Shown: positions 25,194-34,031 of the stretch, one piece after another
How positions within the stretch are numbered: position 1 is the stretch's first letter
Layout: each line of letters opens with the position of its first letter
Assembly (NCBI RefSeq): GCF_014126825.1
Contig: NZ_CP059900.1
Coordinates: 992,001-1,056,000 of the forward strand
Direction: 5' to 3'
DNA length: 64,000 nucleotides
Source: Tomitella gaofuii
GTDB taxonomy: Bacteria > Actinomycetota > Actinomycetes > Mycobacteriales > Mycobacteriaceae
Notes under the pieces: model-generated
What the model was told of the DNA's origin: nothing
The model's input: the letters and a program-made list of their open reading frames with translations, nothing else
Database searches by the model: none
Position numbers and translations under genes: made by a program

Positions 25194-26387
25194 CTATCCG
25201 GCGCGCTGCAGCGCCAGCACCATCTCCTCGAGTTGCGCCTGCGTGCCCGGGTCGGCGGTGAAATGCACGGCCCGGCCCACGTCGAGGATCACGGCGAACG
25301 CCGCGTGCGCCAGGTAGACGGCCTCATTGCGGGGCATGTCCGGGCGCGATCGGAGCAGGGTGTCCGCCCAGCACTCCGCCAGGCGCCTGTGCGCGGCGCG
25401 GAGCATGCGCCGCCGGCTCGGCGGCAGATTGGACACCTCCGCGAAGTAGAGCGTGAGCTGGTCGGGGTGCCGGAACGACCGCCGGATGTACAGCTCCGCC
25501 TGCAGGCGCAGCGCCGCCGCCGGATCGGGCGCGGACACCGTCGCGGCATGTTGCGCGGGTCCGAAACCCTCCGCAGTTCGGCGGAACGCCGCGTCCAGCA
25601 GGGCCGGTTTGCCGCCGAAGTGCCGGTAGACGCCCGACGCCGTCATCCCCGCGGCCGCGGCGATCTCCTCGACGCCCACCTCGTGGTAGCCGCGGCGGGC
25701 GAAGAGCCTGATCGATTCGGTCAGCAGCGCCTCGCGCGGGTCGGCCGGCGCCGGCCGACCCGCTGTGCGGTGCGGTGCGGCGTCCGCAGCGCGCACGGGC
25801 GCCGCCGGAACGCGCGCCGGACAGTCCACGACGGCGAGGCAGCCGTCCACGAGCACCGATGCGATCCGCTGCCGCGCCAGCGGCACGCGGTGGCCGGTGA
25901 TACTCCCGAGCACGCTCAGCGCGGCCGTGGTGCGCATCTGCACCTCCGCGCCGGTCAACTCGGGACGGAGTGCGTGTACGGGTGCGGCCAGGCGCGCGGT
26001 GACGGTGCGCATCGTCCGCACAACCCGGCGTCGGTCCCCGTCGCGCAGCATCCGCGCCTCCCACCGGTAGAGCCCGCCGCTGCGCCGGTGCGCGATGGAC
26101 GTGGCGGCCAGCGATGCCAGGAGCGCCGTGAGGCGGGCGCGCGGGGGCGCCGCCGGATCCGGAGGCAGGTCGGTCGCGTCGTCGAGCGCGGACACCAACG
26201 ACTCGACGGAGTGCAGGAACAACGCGTACTTGCTCGGGAAATGCCGGTAGAGAGCGGGACCGGATATTCCGACTGCGGCGGCGATCTCGTCCATGCCGGC
26301 GCCGTGGTAGCCGTGCGCGTCGAACGCCTCGGCCGCGACGACGGCTATCTGCTGCCTGCGATCGCGGGGACGCACCTGTGCCGACAT
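25194..26387 (-). CDS. TetR-family regulator with two tandem DNA-binding domains
   Basis: 397-aa protein, twice the usual TetR size. Two complete TetR_N helix-turn-helix domains are visible: residues about 8-58 (AAEAFDAHGYHGAGMDEIAA, then ALYRHFPSKYALF) and about 218-264 (FARRGYHEVGVEEIAAAAGM, then GVYRHFGGKPALL). Each is followed by a helical ligand-binding-like domain, so the protein looks like two TetR subunits fused head to tail. A single polypeptide could bind a palindrome as a pseudo-dimer, or two operators. Fused TetR regulators such as Mce3R are known in mycobacteria and repress lipid genes. A GTTAAC -10-like box lies just upstream of the ATG, giving a very short leader. Confidence 0.88.
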   Translation of the reverse strand: MSAQVRPRDRRQQIAVVAAEAFDAHGYHGAGMDEIAAAVGISGPALYRHFPSKYALFLHSVESLVSALDDATDLPPDPAAPPRARLTALLASLAATSIAHRRSGGLYRWEARMLRDGDRRRVVRTMRTVTARLAAPVHALRPELTGAEVQMRTTAALSVLGSITGHRVPLARQRIASVLVDGCLAVVDCPARVPAAPVRAADAAPHRTAGRPAPADPREALLTESIRLFARRGYHEVGVEEIAAAAGMTASGVYRHFGGKPALLDAAFRRTAEGFGPAQHAATVSAPDPAAALRLQAELYIRRSFRHPDQLTLYFAEVSNLPPSRRRMLRAAHRRLAECWADTLLRSRPDMPRNEAVYLAHAAFAVILDVGRAVHFTADPGTQAQLEEMVLALQRAG

Positions 26388-26482
26388 GGGTAGAAAGTTA
26401 ACCGCAGTTCCATACGCGCGGGGTGGTATCGGCGGGATGCCTCGTGCACGAGGTCATCAGGCGGTGCCGCCGGGGGTCTGCG

Positions 26483-28345
26483 TCAGGAGCCATGGTCGGG
26501 GGTGGCGCCCAGGGCGTCGAGGAACGCGCGGGTGACGTCGGTGGCGGGCTGTGAGGAGTCGGCGCCCTGGACGAACACCGCGAACGCCATGTCGCCCAGG
26601 ATCCCGACGAACCAGCCGTGCGCGCGCCGGTCGGTCACCTCGGCCGTTCCCGCCACGCCGGCGAGTCCGTCGATGTCGCGCAGCGCGGACGCATTGCCCG
26701 CGGCGACGGCCTCGTGCATCATCAGGCGCACTGCGTTGGCGGTGTCCTCGGACACGGTGGTCGGCGGGTCGGCGACGGTGGCCTTCTTGCCGACGACGAG
26801 CATCGGAGTGAAGCGGTCGCCGTCGTCGGCCAGAGTCGCCGCGACCACGGCCATGCCGAACGGGCTCGCTGCCACCGGACCCTGCCCGATGCCGGCCTCG
26901 ACCCGTGCGGCGCCGGGTTCGGTGGGCGGCACCGAACCGGTGAGCGTGGTCAGCCCCGGCGTGTCGAAGTCGGCGCCGATGCCCAACGCTTCGGCCGTGT
27001 CCGGGAGTGCGCCGTCCGGCAACTCTCCGGTGAGGCTCGCCAGCGTGGTGAGGCAGGGAGCGGCGAAGGCCTGGGTCAGCGTCACGAGGCCCAGGTCCAG
27101 GTCGTCGGGGTTGAACACGGTGCGGCCGTCGACGGTGGCGTGCGCGGGGCAGCCGACGATGTCGTCCGTGCCGGTCCCCGAGGTGCCCAACGCTGCGGAC
27201 ACCGTGACCAGGGAGAACACGGACCCCGGGGCGTAGAGACCGTTGAGCGCGACGGGGCCGCGGGCGGAGGCGGCGGCGTTCTGCGCCACCGCGAGCACCC
27301 CGCCTTTCGACGGTGTGAGTGCGACTATCGCCGCCGGCCGGGTGGCGGAGTCCACAGCCAGCTGGGCGGCCTTCTGCACGTCCAGGTCCATCGTGGTGGG
27401 CACGTTCTGGACGTCCTCGGGCGATTTCGCCTGCACCCGGACATCGTCCTGGTGTCCCGGGTTGTCGATATCGACGGACCACCCGGCCGACTCGGCGAGG
27501 ATTCCGCGCCACACCTCAGGGATGCCGTCCAAGGCCGGGGAATGCACCGCCGGGTCCACAGTGAGCAGCCGGCCGCGCTGGGGCAGCGCGACGGAGGCGA
27601 TGGCGTCGAGGTCCTCGCGCAGCGGGTCGATGTCCGCCGGCCGCAGGGTGATCACCACGTAGCGGCCCGGCGATGGTGCCGCGGGGCCTCCTGCCGCGGC
27701 GTCGTGTGCCGACGCGGACAGTTCCTGCTCCGTCTCCGCGATCCCGGCGGTGATCGTCTCCGCGGTGATCGTGGGGTCGACCCCGTGCAGGACGTCGGCC
27801 AGCGCGGCGACGTCCGCGGGCGGTGCGTCGAGCGCGATGGCGACGTCGGTGACCGTCTGCCACTGCATGATGGCGTTGCGGTTGCGGTCGATCACGGGGC
27901 TCTCGAGGTCGAGATCCCGCGAGTAGACGAGCCGCCCACCGGGCTGCAGCCGCGAGTCGATGATATGCGGCGACCACGGCACCTTGCCGCCCTCGAGGCG
28001 GCCGATGGTGCCGGTGGTCTCGGTCTTGTTGCCGTCGGGCAACTTCCAGGCGATGTGGGTGGTGAGCGTGCCACGCAGAGATTCGAGCGTCGACAGGTGT
28101 GCGGTGGAGTCCCCCATGCCTTGGAACGTCGCGGTGAGCGCCTGCTCGGCGGCGGCCGGATCGTCGGTCAAGGCCGCGGCCTCCGCGAGGTCGTGGTCGT
28201 TGACGGCCATGACGAAATCGCGCATCGGATCGGACGGAGCGCCGAGCGTCAGGCTGCACGCGGAGGAGCACAAGAGCACGACGGCGCCGCCGCACGCCGC
28301 CGCGGCGCGCACTGTGCTGCGTCCCCTGCGGGGCGGAGTCGGCAT
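26483..28345 (-). CDS. Penicillin-binding lipoprotein (NTF2-like and transpeptidase domains) with degenerate active site
   Basis: 620-aa exported lipoprotein: a basic N-terminus, hydrophobic stretch and lipobox SSAC with Cys30. Then come a MecA/NTF2-like N-terminal domain (about 35-150), a dimerisation region and a transpeptidase-like domain (about 330-615), as in Rv2864c-type PBPs. The catalytic motifs are lost: SxxK reads SVFS (Ser375, but Ser378 in place of Lys), the SxN position reads PCL (about 430-432) and KTG reads VAG (564-566). The flanking framework (YAPGSVFSLVT, GTAEVT) is well kept, so this looks like a catalytically dead scaffold rather than random decay. It is divergent from the mce operon's fadD gene. 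Confidence 0.85.
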   Translation of the reverse strand: MPTPPRRGRSTVRAAAACGGAVVLLCSSACSLTLGAPSDPMRDFVMAVNDHDLAEAAALTDDPAAAEQALTATFQGMGDSTAHLSTLESLRGTLTTHIAWKLPDGNKTETTGTIGRLEGGKVPWSPHIIDSRLQPGGRLVYSRDLDLESPVIDRNRNAIMQWQTVTDVAIALDAPPADVAALADVLHGVDPTITAETITAGIAETEQELSASAHDAAAGGPAAPSPGRYVVITLRPADIDPLREDLDAIASVALPQRGRLLTVDPAVHSPALDGIPEVWRGILAESAGWSVDIDNPGHQDDVRVQAKSPEDVQNVPTTMDLDVQKAAQLAVDSATRPAAIVALTPSKGGVLAVAQNAAASARGPVALNGLYAPGSVFSLVTVSAALGTSGTGTDDIVGCPAHATVDGRTVFNPDDLDLGLVTLTQAFAAPCLTTLASLTGELPDGALPDTAEALGIGADFDTPGLTTLTGSVPPTEPGAARVEAGIGQGPVAASPFGMAVVAATLADDGDRFTPMLVVGKKATVADPPTTVSEDTANAVRLMMHEAVAAGNASALRDIDGLAGVAGTAEVTDRRAHGWFVGILGDMAFAVFVQGADSSQPATDVTRAFLDALGATPDHGS

Positions 28346-28454
28346 GCAACCAGTGGAACAGACGGCGTCGGCGCTGTCATCAGGCGGCCGTCGGACGTCA
28401 CCGTCGGCGCGGAATCTTCGTTAACAAAACGCACCTGCGCGAGTGCTTCCTGTG

Positions 28455-28460
28455 TAATAC
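28455..28460 (+). promoter_or_regulatory. Candidate -10 box upstream of fadD5-mce operon
   Basis: TAATAC preceded by TGTG, about 70 bp before the fadD start, in the 185-bp gap shared with the divergent PBP gene. No clear -35 at the expected distance, so an extended -10 promoter is possible. No mce1R-like regulator gene is adjacent. Confidence 0.3.
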
Positions 28461-28530
28461 TCGCCACACCTGCCGGGGCTGCGTCCCCGGTGCGGGGCAG
28501 GAATCCGAAGTCGACGACAGGGGTACCGAC

Positions 28531-30153
28531 ATGGCAGTGGACGTTCCGGGCGCGGGGGCCGCCGCGGCGCCCCGGCGCTACACCCGCAACACCTGGAACA
28601 ACTGGGTGACCGGCCACGCGGTGATGCGGCCGGACGCCGAGGCGTTCCGCTACCGGGGGACGCCGACGACCTGGGCGGTGCTGCACTCGCGCGCGGCGGC
28701 GATGGCGTCGGCACTGTCCCGCCGCGGGGTGGTCCAGGGCGACCGAGTCCTGCTGCTCACCCTGAACCGCACCGAGTTCTTCGAAGCGGTCCTGGCGGTG
28801 AATGCGCTGGGGGCCATCGCGGTGCCGGTGAACTTCCGCCTCACGCCGCCGGAGTGCGCGTACATCGCGGAGAACTGCGGCGCCCGCGCCGTGATCACCG
28901 AACCCGCCCTCGAACCCCTCGTGACGGCGCTCCGGACCCTGGTTCCGGCGCTGACCCTGGCGGTCACGATGGCGCCCGACGGGGCGGGGGCCGCGGACTC
29001 CGCGGCCCCCGTCGCCGAGGGGTTCGAGGGTTTCGAGGACCTGATCGGAGAGGACGGCGAACAGTACGCTCCGCGGGACGTCCCGGAGGACGCGCCGTGT
29101 CTGATCCTCTACACCTCCGGCACCACCGGCCGGCCCAAAGGGGCGGTGCTCACCTACTCCAACATGGCGGCCCAATCGCTCACGTGCATCCGCGCCCTGC
29201 AGATGGATCTGGACGGCGTGGGACTGCTCGCGGCGCCGACGTTCCACGTGGCCGCGCTGGGGTCGATCGCCCCGGCGCTGCAGCTGGGCACCACCACCGT
29301 GATCCACCCGTTGGGCGCGTTCAGCCCCACCGAGATCCTCGACACCTGGGAACGCGAAAGGATCACGTCCACCTTCATGGTGCCGGTGCAGTGGCAGGCC
29401 GTGTGCGCCGATCCCACGGTCAAGGACCGTGATCTGGCCCTGCGCACGATCTCCTGGGGAGCGGCGCCCGCATCGGACACGGTGCTCCAGGCGATGGCCG
29501 ACACCTTTCCCGGCGCCCTCAACGTCGCCGTGTTCGGCCAGACCGAGATGTCGCCCATCACCTGCGTGCTCGACGGCGCGGACGCCCTGCGCAAGATCGG
29601 CTCCGTCGGCCGGGTGATACCGACGATCCAGGCGCGCGTCGTCGACGACGCCATGAACGACGTCCCGCAGGGCGAGGTGGGCGAGATCGTCTACCGCGGG
29701 CCGACCCTGATGCAGGGGTACTGGAACGACCCCGCCGCCACCGACGCGGCGTTCGACGGCGGCTGGTTCCACTCGGGGGACATGGTCCGCGCGGACGACG
29801 AGGGCTTCATCTACGTCGTCGACCGCAAGAAGGACATGATCATCTCCGGCGGCGAGAACATCTACTGCGCCGAGGTGGAGAACGTGCTCTACGGGCATCC
29901 CCGCATCCGGGAAGCGGCGGTGATCGGACGGCCGGACCCCACGTGGGGCGAGGTCCCGGTGGCCGTCGTCGCGCTGCAGGGCGACGGGCCGGACCTCGAC
30001 GCGGCGGCGCTCGCGCGGTGGCTGGGCGAGCGGCTCGCGCGCTACAAGCACCCGCACGACGTGGTAGTGGTCGACGCGCTTCCCCGCAACGCCAGCGGCA
30101 AGGTCGTCAAGGGCGAGCTGCGGGAAAGCGCACCGGCGGCGCACACGGGGTGA
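28531..30153 (+). CDS. fadD5: Fatty-acyl-CoA synthetase of the mce operon (FadD5-like)
   Basis: ATP-dependent acyl-CoA ligase, 540 aa. Adenylation motifs: P-loop-like LILYTSGTTGRPKGAV (about 192-207), FGQTEMSP, the FHSGDM aspartate motif and the hinge DRKKDMIISGGENI. The C-terminal lysine lies in NASGKVVKGEL. It is the first gene of an operon with yrbEA-yrbEB-mceA-F, the same order as M. tuberculosis fadD5 in mce1. It probably activates fatty acids brought in by the Mce complex, or recycled mycolic acids. The gap to yrbEA is 10 bp. The start is the ATG at 28531, just after AGGGGTACCGAC. Confidence 0.9.
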   Translation: MAVDVPGAGAAAAPRRYTRNTWNNWVTGHAVMRPDAEAFRYRGTPTTWAVLHSRAAAMASALSRRGVVQGDRVLLLTLNRTEFFEAVLAVNALGAIAVPVNFRLTPPECAYIAENCGARAVITEPALEPLVTALRTLVPALTLAVTMAPDGAGAADSAAPVAEGFEGFEDLIGEDGEQYAPRDVPEDAPCLILYTSGTTGRPKGAVLTYSNMAAQSLTCIRALQMDLDGVGLLAAPTFHVAALGSIAPALQLGTTTVIHPLGAFSPTEILDTWERERITSTFMVPVQWQAVCADPTVKDRDLALRTISWGAAPASDTVLQAMADTFPGALNVAVFGQTEMSPITCVLDGADALRKIGSVGRVIPTIQARVVDDAMNDVPQGEVGEIVYRGPTLMQGYWNDPAATDAAFDGGWFHSGDMVRADDEGFIYVVDRKKDMIISGGENIYCAEVENVLYGHPRIREAAVIGRPDPTWGEVPVAVVALQGDGPDLDAAALARWLGERLARYKHPHDVVVVDALPRNASGKVVKGELRESAPAAHTG

Positions 30154-30163
30154 GGGGTTCCCG

Positions 30164-30976
30164 GTGACCTATGGCCTTCCCGTGGCACGGGGGCCGGTGC
30201 ACGACCTCGCCCTGCAGGTCGGGGGGCTCGTCGCGTTCTCCCTGCGCGTACTGGTGGCCGCGCCGCGTGCGGCGGTGCGCGGCCGGCTGCCGCTGCGCGA
30301 GGCGGTCGAGCAGACGGCGTTCCTCGCGCGGGTGTGCAGCGGCCCGGCACTGCTGCTGATGCTGCCGATCGGCGTGCTCATCGCCGTCTCGGTCGGGTCC
30401 CTCGCCGCGCGTCTCGGCGCGGGCGGCTACTCGGGCGCGGTCACCGCGTTCGTCGTGGTCGGGCAGGCCGCTGCGCTGGTGTGTGCGCTCATGCTCGCCG
30501 GGGTCGGCGGCTCGGCCATCTGCGCGGACCTCGGTTCGCGGACCATCCGCGAGGAGATCGAGGCCCTCGAGACCATGGGGATCGACGTCGTCGAACGCCT
30601 GGTCGTGCCCCGGGTCATCGCGGCCGTGGTGGTCTCGGTGCTGCTGTGCGCGCTGGTGACCTTCGCGGGGGTGCTCACCTGCCTGCTCTACCAGGTGTAC
30701 GTGCAGCACCAGTCCTCCGGAGCGTTCCTGTCGACGTTCGCGCAGTACGGGCGTCTGTCCGACTTCACCACCGCCATGATCAAGGCCGCCGCGTTCGGGC
30801 TGACCTCGGCTCTGATCGCCTCGTTCAAGGGGCTGCACGCCAAGGGCGGGCCGAGCGGGGTGGCGGACGCGGTCAACGAGACCGTCGTGCTCGCCTTCGT
30901 GGTCGTGTTCGTCGTCAACACCGTGCTCTCGCAGCTGTACTCGGTGATCGTCCCGGCGCCGGGGGCCTACGCATGA
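30164..30976 (+). CDS. yrbEA: YrbE/MlaE-family ABC permease A of Mce system
   Basis: Inner-membrane permease subunit of the Mce lipid importer, 270 aa. It has about five hydrophobic helices and the MlaE-type signature around AGVGGSAICADLGSRTIREEIEALETMGID, where the EExxAL-like helix contacts the Mkl ATPase, which is not encoded in this window. The C-terminal helix runs AFVVVFVVNTVLSQLYSVIV. A GTG start follows the fadD gene by 10 bp. It is coupled to yrbEB through an ATG located 4 bases before its stop. Confidence 0.92.
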   Translation: MTYGLPVARGPVHDLALQVGGLVAFSLRVLVAAPRAAVRGRLPLREAVEQTAFLARVCSGPALLLMLPIGVLIAVSVGSLAARLGAGGYSGAVTAFVVVGQAAALVCALMLAGVGGSAICADLGSRTIREEIEALETMGIDVVERLVVPRVIAAVVVSVLLCALVTFAGVLTCLLYQVYVQHQSSGAFLSTFAQYGRLSDFTTAMIKAAAFGLTSALIASFKGLHAKGGPSGVADAVNETVVLAFVVVFVVNTVLSQLYSVIVPAPGAYA

Positions 30977-31833
30977 TCGGGACGGGGACCGTCGCCCGGG
31001 CGCGTCGCGCCGGGCGGCCGCTGCGGCGCACCTACGACGGATTCGCGCGCTTCGGCGCGCACGTGACGTTCTTCGTGCAGGTGATCGCCGGCATTCCCTT
31101 CGCCGTGCGCAAGTACTGGCGGCACATCCTGCGCGAGATCGGCGACGTGAGCTTCGGCAGCGCGTCGCTGCTCGCCGGCGGCGGCACGATCGGGATCGTG
31201 TTCGCCATGTCGGGCGTCGCCGCGATCATGGTCGGCGTCGAAACCCACCGGGGCCTGGAACTGATCGGGATGACCTCGCTCAGCGGCCTGCTTTCGGCCA
31301 TCGCCAACACGCGCGAACTGGCGCCGGTGGTCGCGAGCATCGCACTGGCAGCCAAAGTGGGCACCGGATTCACGGCCAGGCTCGGCGCCATGCGCATCTC
31401 CGACGAGATCGACGCACTCGACTCCATGGCCGTCCGGTCCGTCCCGTTCCTCGCCAGCACCCGCCTCGTCGCCGCGATCGTGTGCGTGGTGCCGATCTAC
31501 ATGGTCGGGCTGCTCGCCGCCTACATCGCGACGCGGTTCACGGTCGTGACCATGGCGGGCGACTCCGCCGGAACCTACGACTACTATTTCCACTTGGGGC
31601 TGGGCGCCTCGGATTTGTGGTTGTCGCTGGCCAAGGCGCTGGTCTTCGCGATGATCGTCGCGCTGGTGCACTGCTCGTACGGTTTCCACGCGTCCGGCGG
31701 CCCCGAGGGGGTGGGCCGCGCCGCGGGCCGTGCGCTGCGGACGAGCATCCTCGCCATCGGCATCGCCGACGTGGCCATGACGTTCGCGCTGTGGGGCATC
31801 GAGCCGGCGGTGCCCGGTCTGGGGCTCTCGTGA
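30973..31833 (+). CDS. yrbEB: YrbE/MlaE-family ABC permease B of Mce system
   Basis: Second permease subunit, 286 aa, pairing with YrbEA. Features include the amphipathic N-terminal helix (FVQVIAGIPFAVRKYWRHILREI), the MlaE core AAKVGTGFTARLGAMRISDEIDALDSM and a YGFHASGGPEGVGRA loop typical of YrbEB proteins. The ATG at 30973 overlaps the yrbEA stop. Its own stop forms a GTGA overlap with the GTG at 31830, which is the expected start of mceA. Confidence 0.92.
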   Translation: MIGTGTVARARRAGRPLRRTYDGFARFGAHVTFFVQVIAGIPFAVRKYWRHILREIGDVSFGSASLLAGGGTIGIVFAMSGVAAIMVGVETHRGLELIGMTSLSGLLSAIANTRELAPVVASIALAAKVGTGFTARLGAMRISDEIDALDSMAVRSVPFLASTRLVAAIVCVVPIYMVGLLAAYIATRFTVVTMAGDSAGTYDYYFHLGLGASDLWLSLAKALVFAMIVALVHCSYGFHASGGPEGVGRAAGRALRTSILAIGIADVAMTFALWGIEPAVPGLGLS

Positions 31834-32946
31834 ACGGCTTCCGTGCGCCGCGCGGGCACGTGCCGCGCCCGCGGGGGCGCGCCGTGCCACGCGGCTCACG
31901 CCTTCGAAGGCGGCACTCGCGGTGCGCGGGGTGGCGGCCTTCCTCGCAGTCGTCCTCGGAGCGGCCGCGTTCGTCGCCTACGGAAACGGGGAATTCGCCG
32001 GGCACCCGGAGGTCACCGTGGACCTGCCGGCGGAGGCGGGGCTGCTCACCGGGGCCGTGGGCGTGCAATACCGGGGCGTGCCGGTGGGCGAGGTGACGGA
32101 CATCGACGCGGGCACGGCCGCATCGACGGTGCGCCTGCGCATCGACCCCGACGCGATCGGGCGCATCCCGGCGGCGGTGAAGGTGCGCGTGGCGCCGAAG
32201 ACGCTGTTCGGCGACGTCGTCCTGCAACTGGTACCCGGCGCCGCGCGGGCCGGGGACGCCCCGGCATCCAGGGACACGTTGGAGGCCGGGGACATCCTGC
32301 CCGCGGACACGTCACCGGAAGCGGTGCGACTCTATGACGTCTACGAGCGTGCCGTGGCGACGATGGACCGTCTGCAGCCGCAGCATCTGCAGACGGCGCT
32401 CACGGCGATGGCCGACGCGCTGCGGGGGCGCGGCGCAGCCTCGGCCGGTCGCTGGACCGGCTGTCACGCGCCGCCGACACGCTCGTGCCGGTCACCCGGC
32501 GCCTGCTGTCCCGCGCCCCGCAGTTCGCGGCCGCGGCGGACGCCGCCGACGCGGCCGCCGCCGACGGGCTGGGCGTGCTGCGCGACGTCACTGCGCTGTC
32601 GCGGACGGTCACGGACAGGCCCGGCAGCCTCGCCGCCTTCTTCCGGGCCGCGGGGGCCGCGGCGTCGTCCACGGCCGCCGTCGCCGGCGACACCACCGGC
32701 ACACTTCGACGGATCATCGACCAGGCGGCCCCGGCACTCGCGGCCGTCGACGCCGGTCGCGAGGGCCTGCCGGGAACGTTCGCCGCGCTCCGGCGGTTCA
32801 CCGACAAGGGCGTCGCGGCCTTCGACACCGGAGTCTTCGACATCACCGCGGTGCCGAGCTTCAGCGACCCGATGCCGTACACGGCGGCGGACTGTCCGCG
32901 CTACGGCGGCCTCGCGGGCGCGAACTGCGGCGGGGGAGGCGACTGA
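31830..32946 (+). pseudogene. mceA: MceA, MCE-domain substrate-binding protein, frameshifted as assembled
   Basis: First of six Mce proteins that form the periplasmic lipid-binding channel. The MCE domain (VGVQYRGVPVGEVTDID and KTLFGDVVLQLVPG) sits in one frame. The C-terminal helical part (SLDRLSRAADTLVPVTRRLL to the stop) lies in another. One missing base in the G5 run at 32424-32428 explains the switch. A second missing base in the G5 run at 31873-31877 would join the GTG at 31830, which overlaps the yrbEB stop, to the membrane helix VRGVAAFLAVVLGAAAFVAY. With both corrected the product is about 372 aa. Without the second, translation must begin at the GTG at 31922. It lacks the long C-terminal extension of Mce1A. 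Confidence 0.8.
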
Positions 32947-34031
32947 TGAGGCGACCGACGGCGTCGACGCCGGGAATCCTCCGCCGCCCCGGGCCGGGGG
33001 CGCACCGCAGGGGCGGGCTGCGCGGGCCGCTCACCGTCGTCGCTGCGTTCGTCGCGCTCGGGATCGCGGCCATCGTCGTCGTGACCAACACCCTCACGGT
33101 GCCCGTGCCGGGCGGCACCCACGACTACTCCGCGGCGTTCACCGCGGTGCCGGGGCTGGCGGCCGGGGACGCGGTGACCGCGGCGGGCGTGCGGGTGGGC
33201 CGCGTCGCATCGGTGACCCGCGCCGACACCGACGACGGTGGCGCGCACGCCGTGGTCGCGTTCACCGTACGCGACGACGTCCCCCTCGACGCCCGGGTGC
33301 AGGCGGCCGTCCGCTACGGCGACATGCTCGGCGTGCGCTACCTCGCGCTGACGGCACCGCCCACGGAATCGGGTACGCGGCTGCCCGCGGGCGCCCGCAT
33401 ACCGCTCGGTCGGACGAGCCCGCCGCTGGACCTGACGGCCGTGTTCGACGGCTTCAAGCCGCTGTTCGACGCGCTCGACCCGGCGCAGGTGAACGCGCTG
33501 GCGCGGTCGATCGTCGACGCGTTCGGCGGCGACGGGGGCGGCATGCAGGTGCTGGTGGGCAGGATCGCCGACGTGTCGGAGAACCTGGCCGGCCACCGCG
33601 AGACGATCGCACGCGTGGTCGACAACCTCGGCGTCCTGGCGCAGGCCGCCGGCCGGCGCGGCACCGAGATCGCCGGGCTCATCGACGGTCTGGCGCGGAT
33701 CTCCGGCACGATGGCGCGCCGCAACGACGCACTCATCGGCATCCTCGACGACGGCGGCCGGGCAGCCGGTGCGGCGGCGGCGCTGCTGGAGAGCCGCGTC
33801 GACACGCTCGCGGGGAGCCTCCGGCGGCTCGGGGAGACGGCCGACTCGTGGGTGGACAACACCGACGAGTTCAACCGGACGATGGCGGTGCTCGTCCCCT
33901 TCACACGGTCGGTCGGCCGGATCACCGATTACGGCGGTTGGCTGCAGCTGTACCCGTGCACGCTCACCGCGAAGGTCGGCGACCTCGAAGCCAACCTCCT
34001 GGGCCCGGAGCACAGCGAGGTGTGCCGATGA
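32946..34031 (+). CDS. mceB: MceB, MCE-domain protein
   Basis: 361 aa. A basic cytoplasmic N-terminus and one membrane helix (LTVVAAFVALGIAAIVVV) precede the MCE domain (GTHDYSAAFTAVPGLAAGDAVTAAGVRVGRV, VRYGDMLGVRYLAL). A long helical segment follows, ending in a conserved cysteine-containing tail (YGGWLQLYPCTLTAKV, HSEVC). Frame is intact. The ATG overlaps the mceA stop by one base and mceC follows with a 4-base overlap. Confidence 0.92.
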   Translation: MRRPTASTPGILRRPGPGAHRRGGLRGPLTVVAAFVALGIAAIVVVTNTLTVPVPGGTHDYSAAFTAVPGLAAGDAVTAAGVRVGRVASVTRADTDDGGAHAVVAFTVRDDVPLDARVQAAVRYGDMLGVRYLALTAPPTESGTRLPAGARIPLGRTSPPLDLTAVFDGFKPLFDALDPAQVNALARSIVDAFGGDGGGMQVLVGRIADVSENLAGHRETIARVVDNLGVLAQAAGRRGTEIAGLIDGLARISGTMARRNDALIGILDDGGRAAGAAAALLESRVDTLAGSLRRLGETADSWVDNTDEFNRTMAVLVPFTRSVGRITDYGGWLQLYPCTLTAKVGDLEANLLGPEHSEVCR

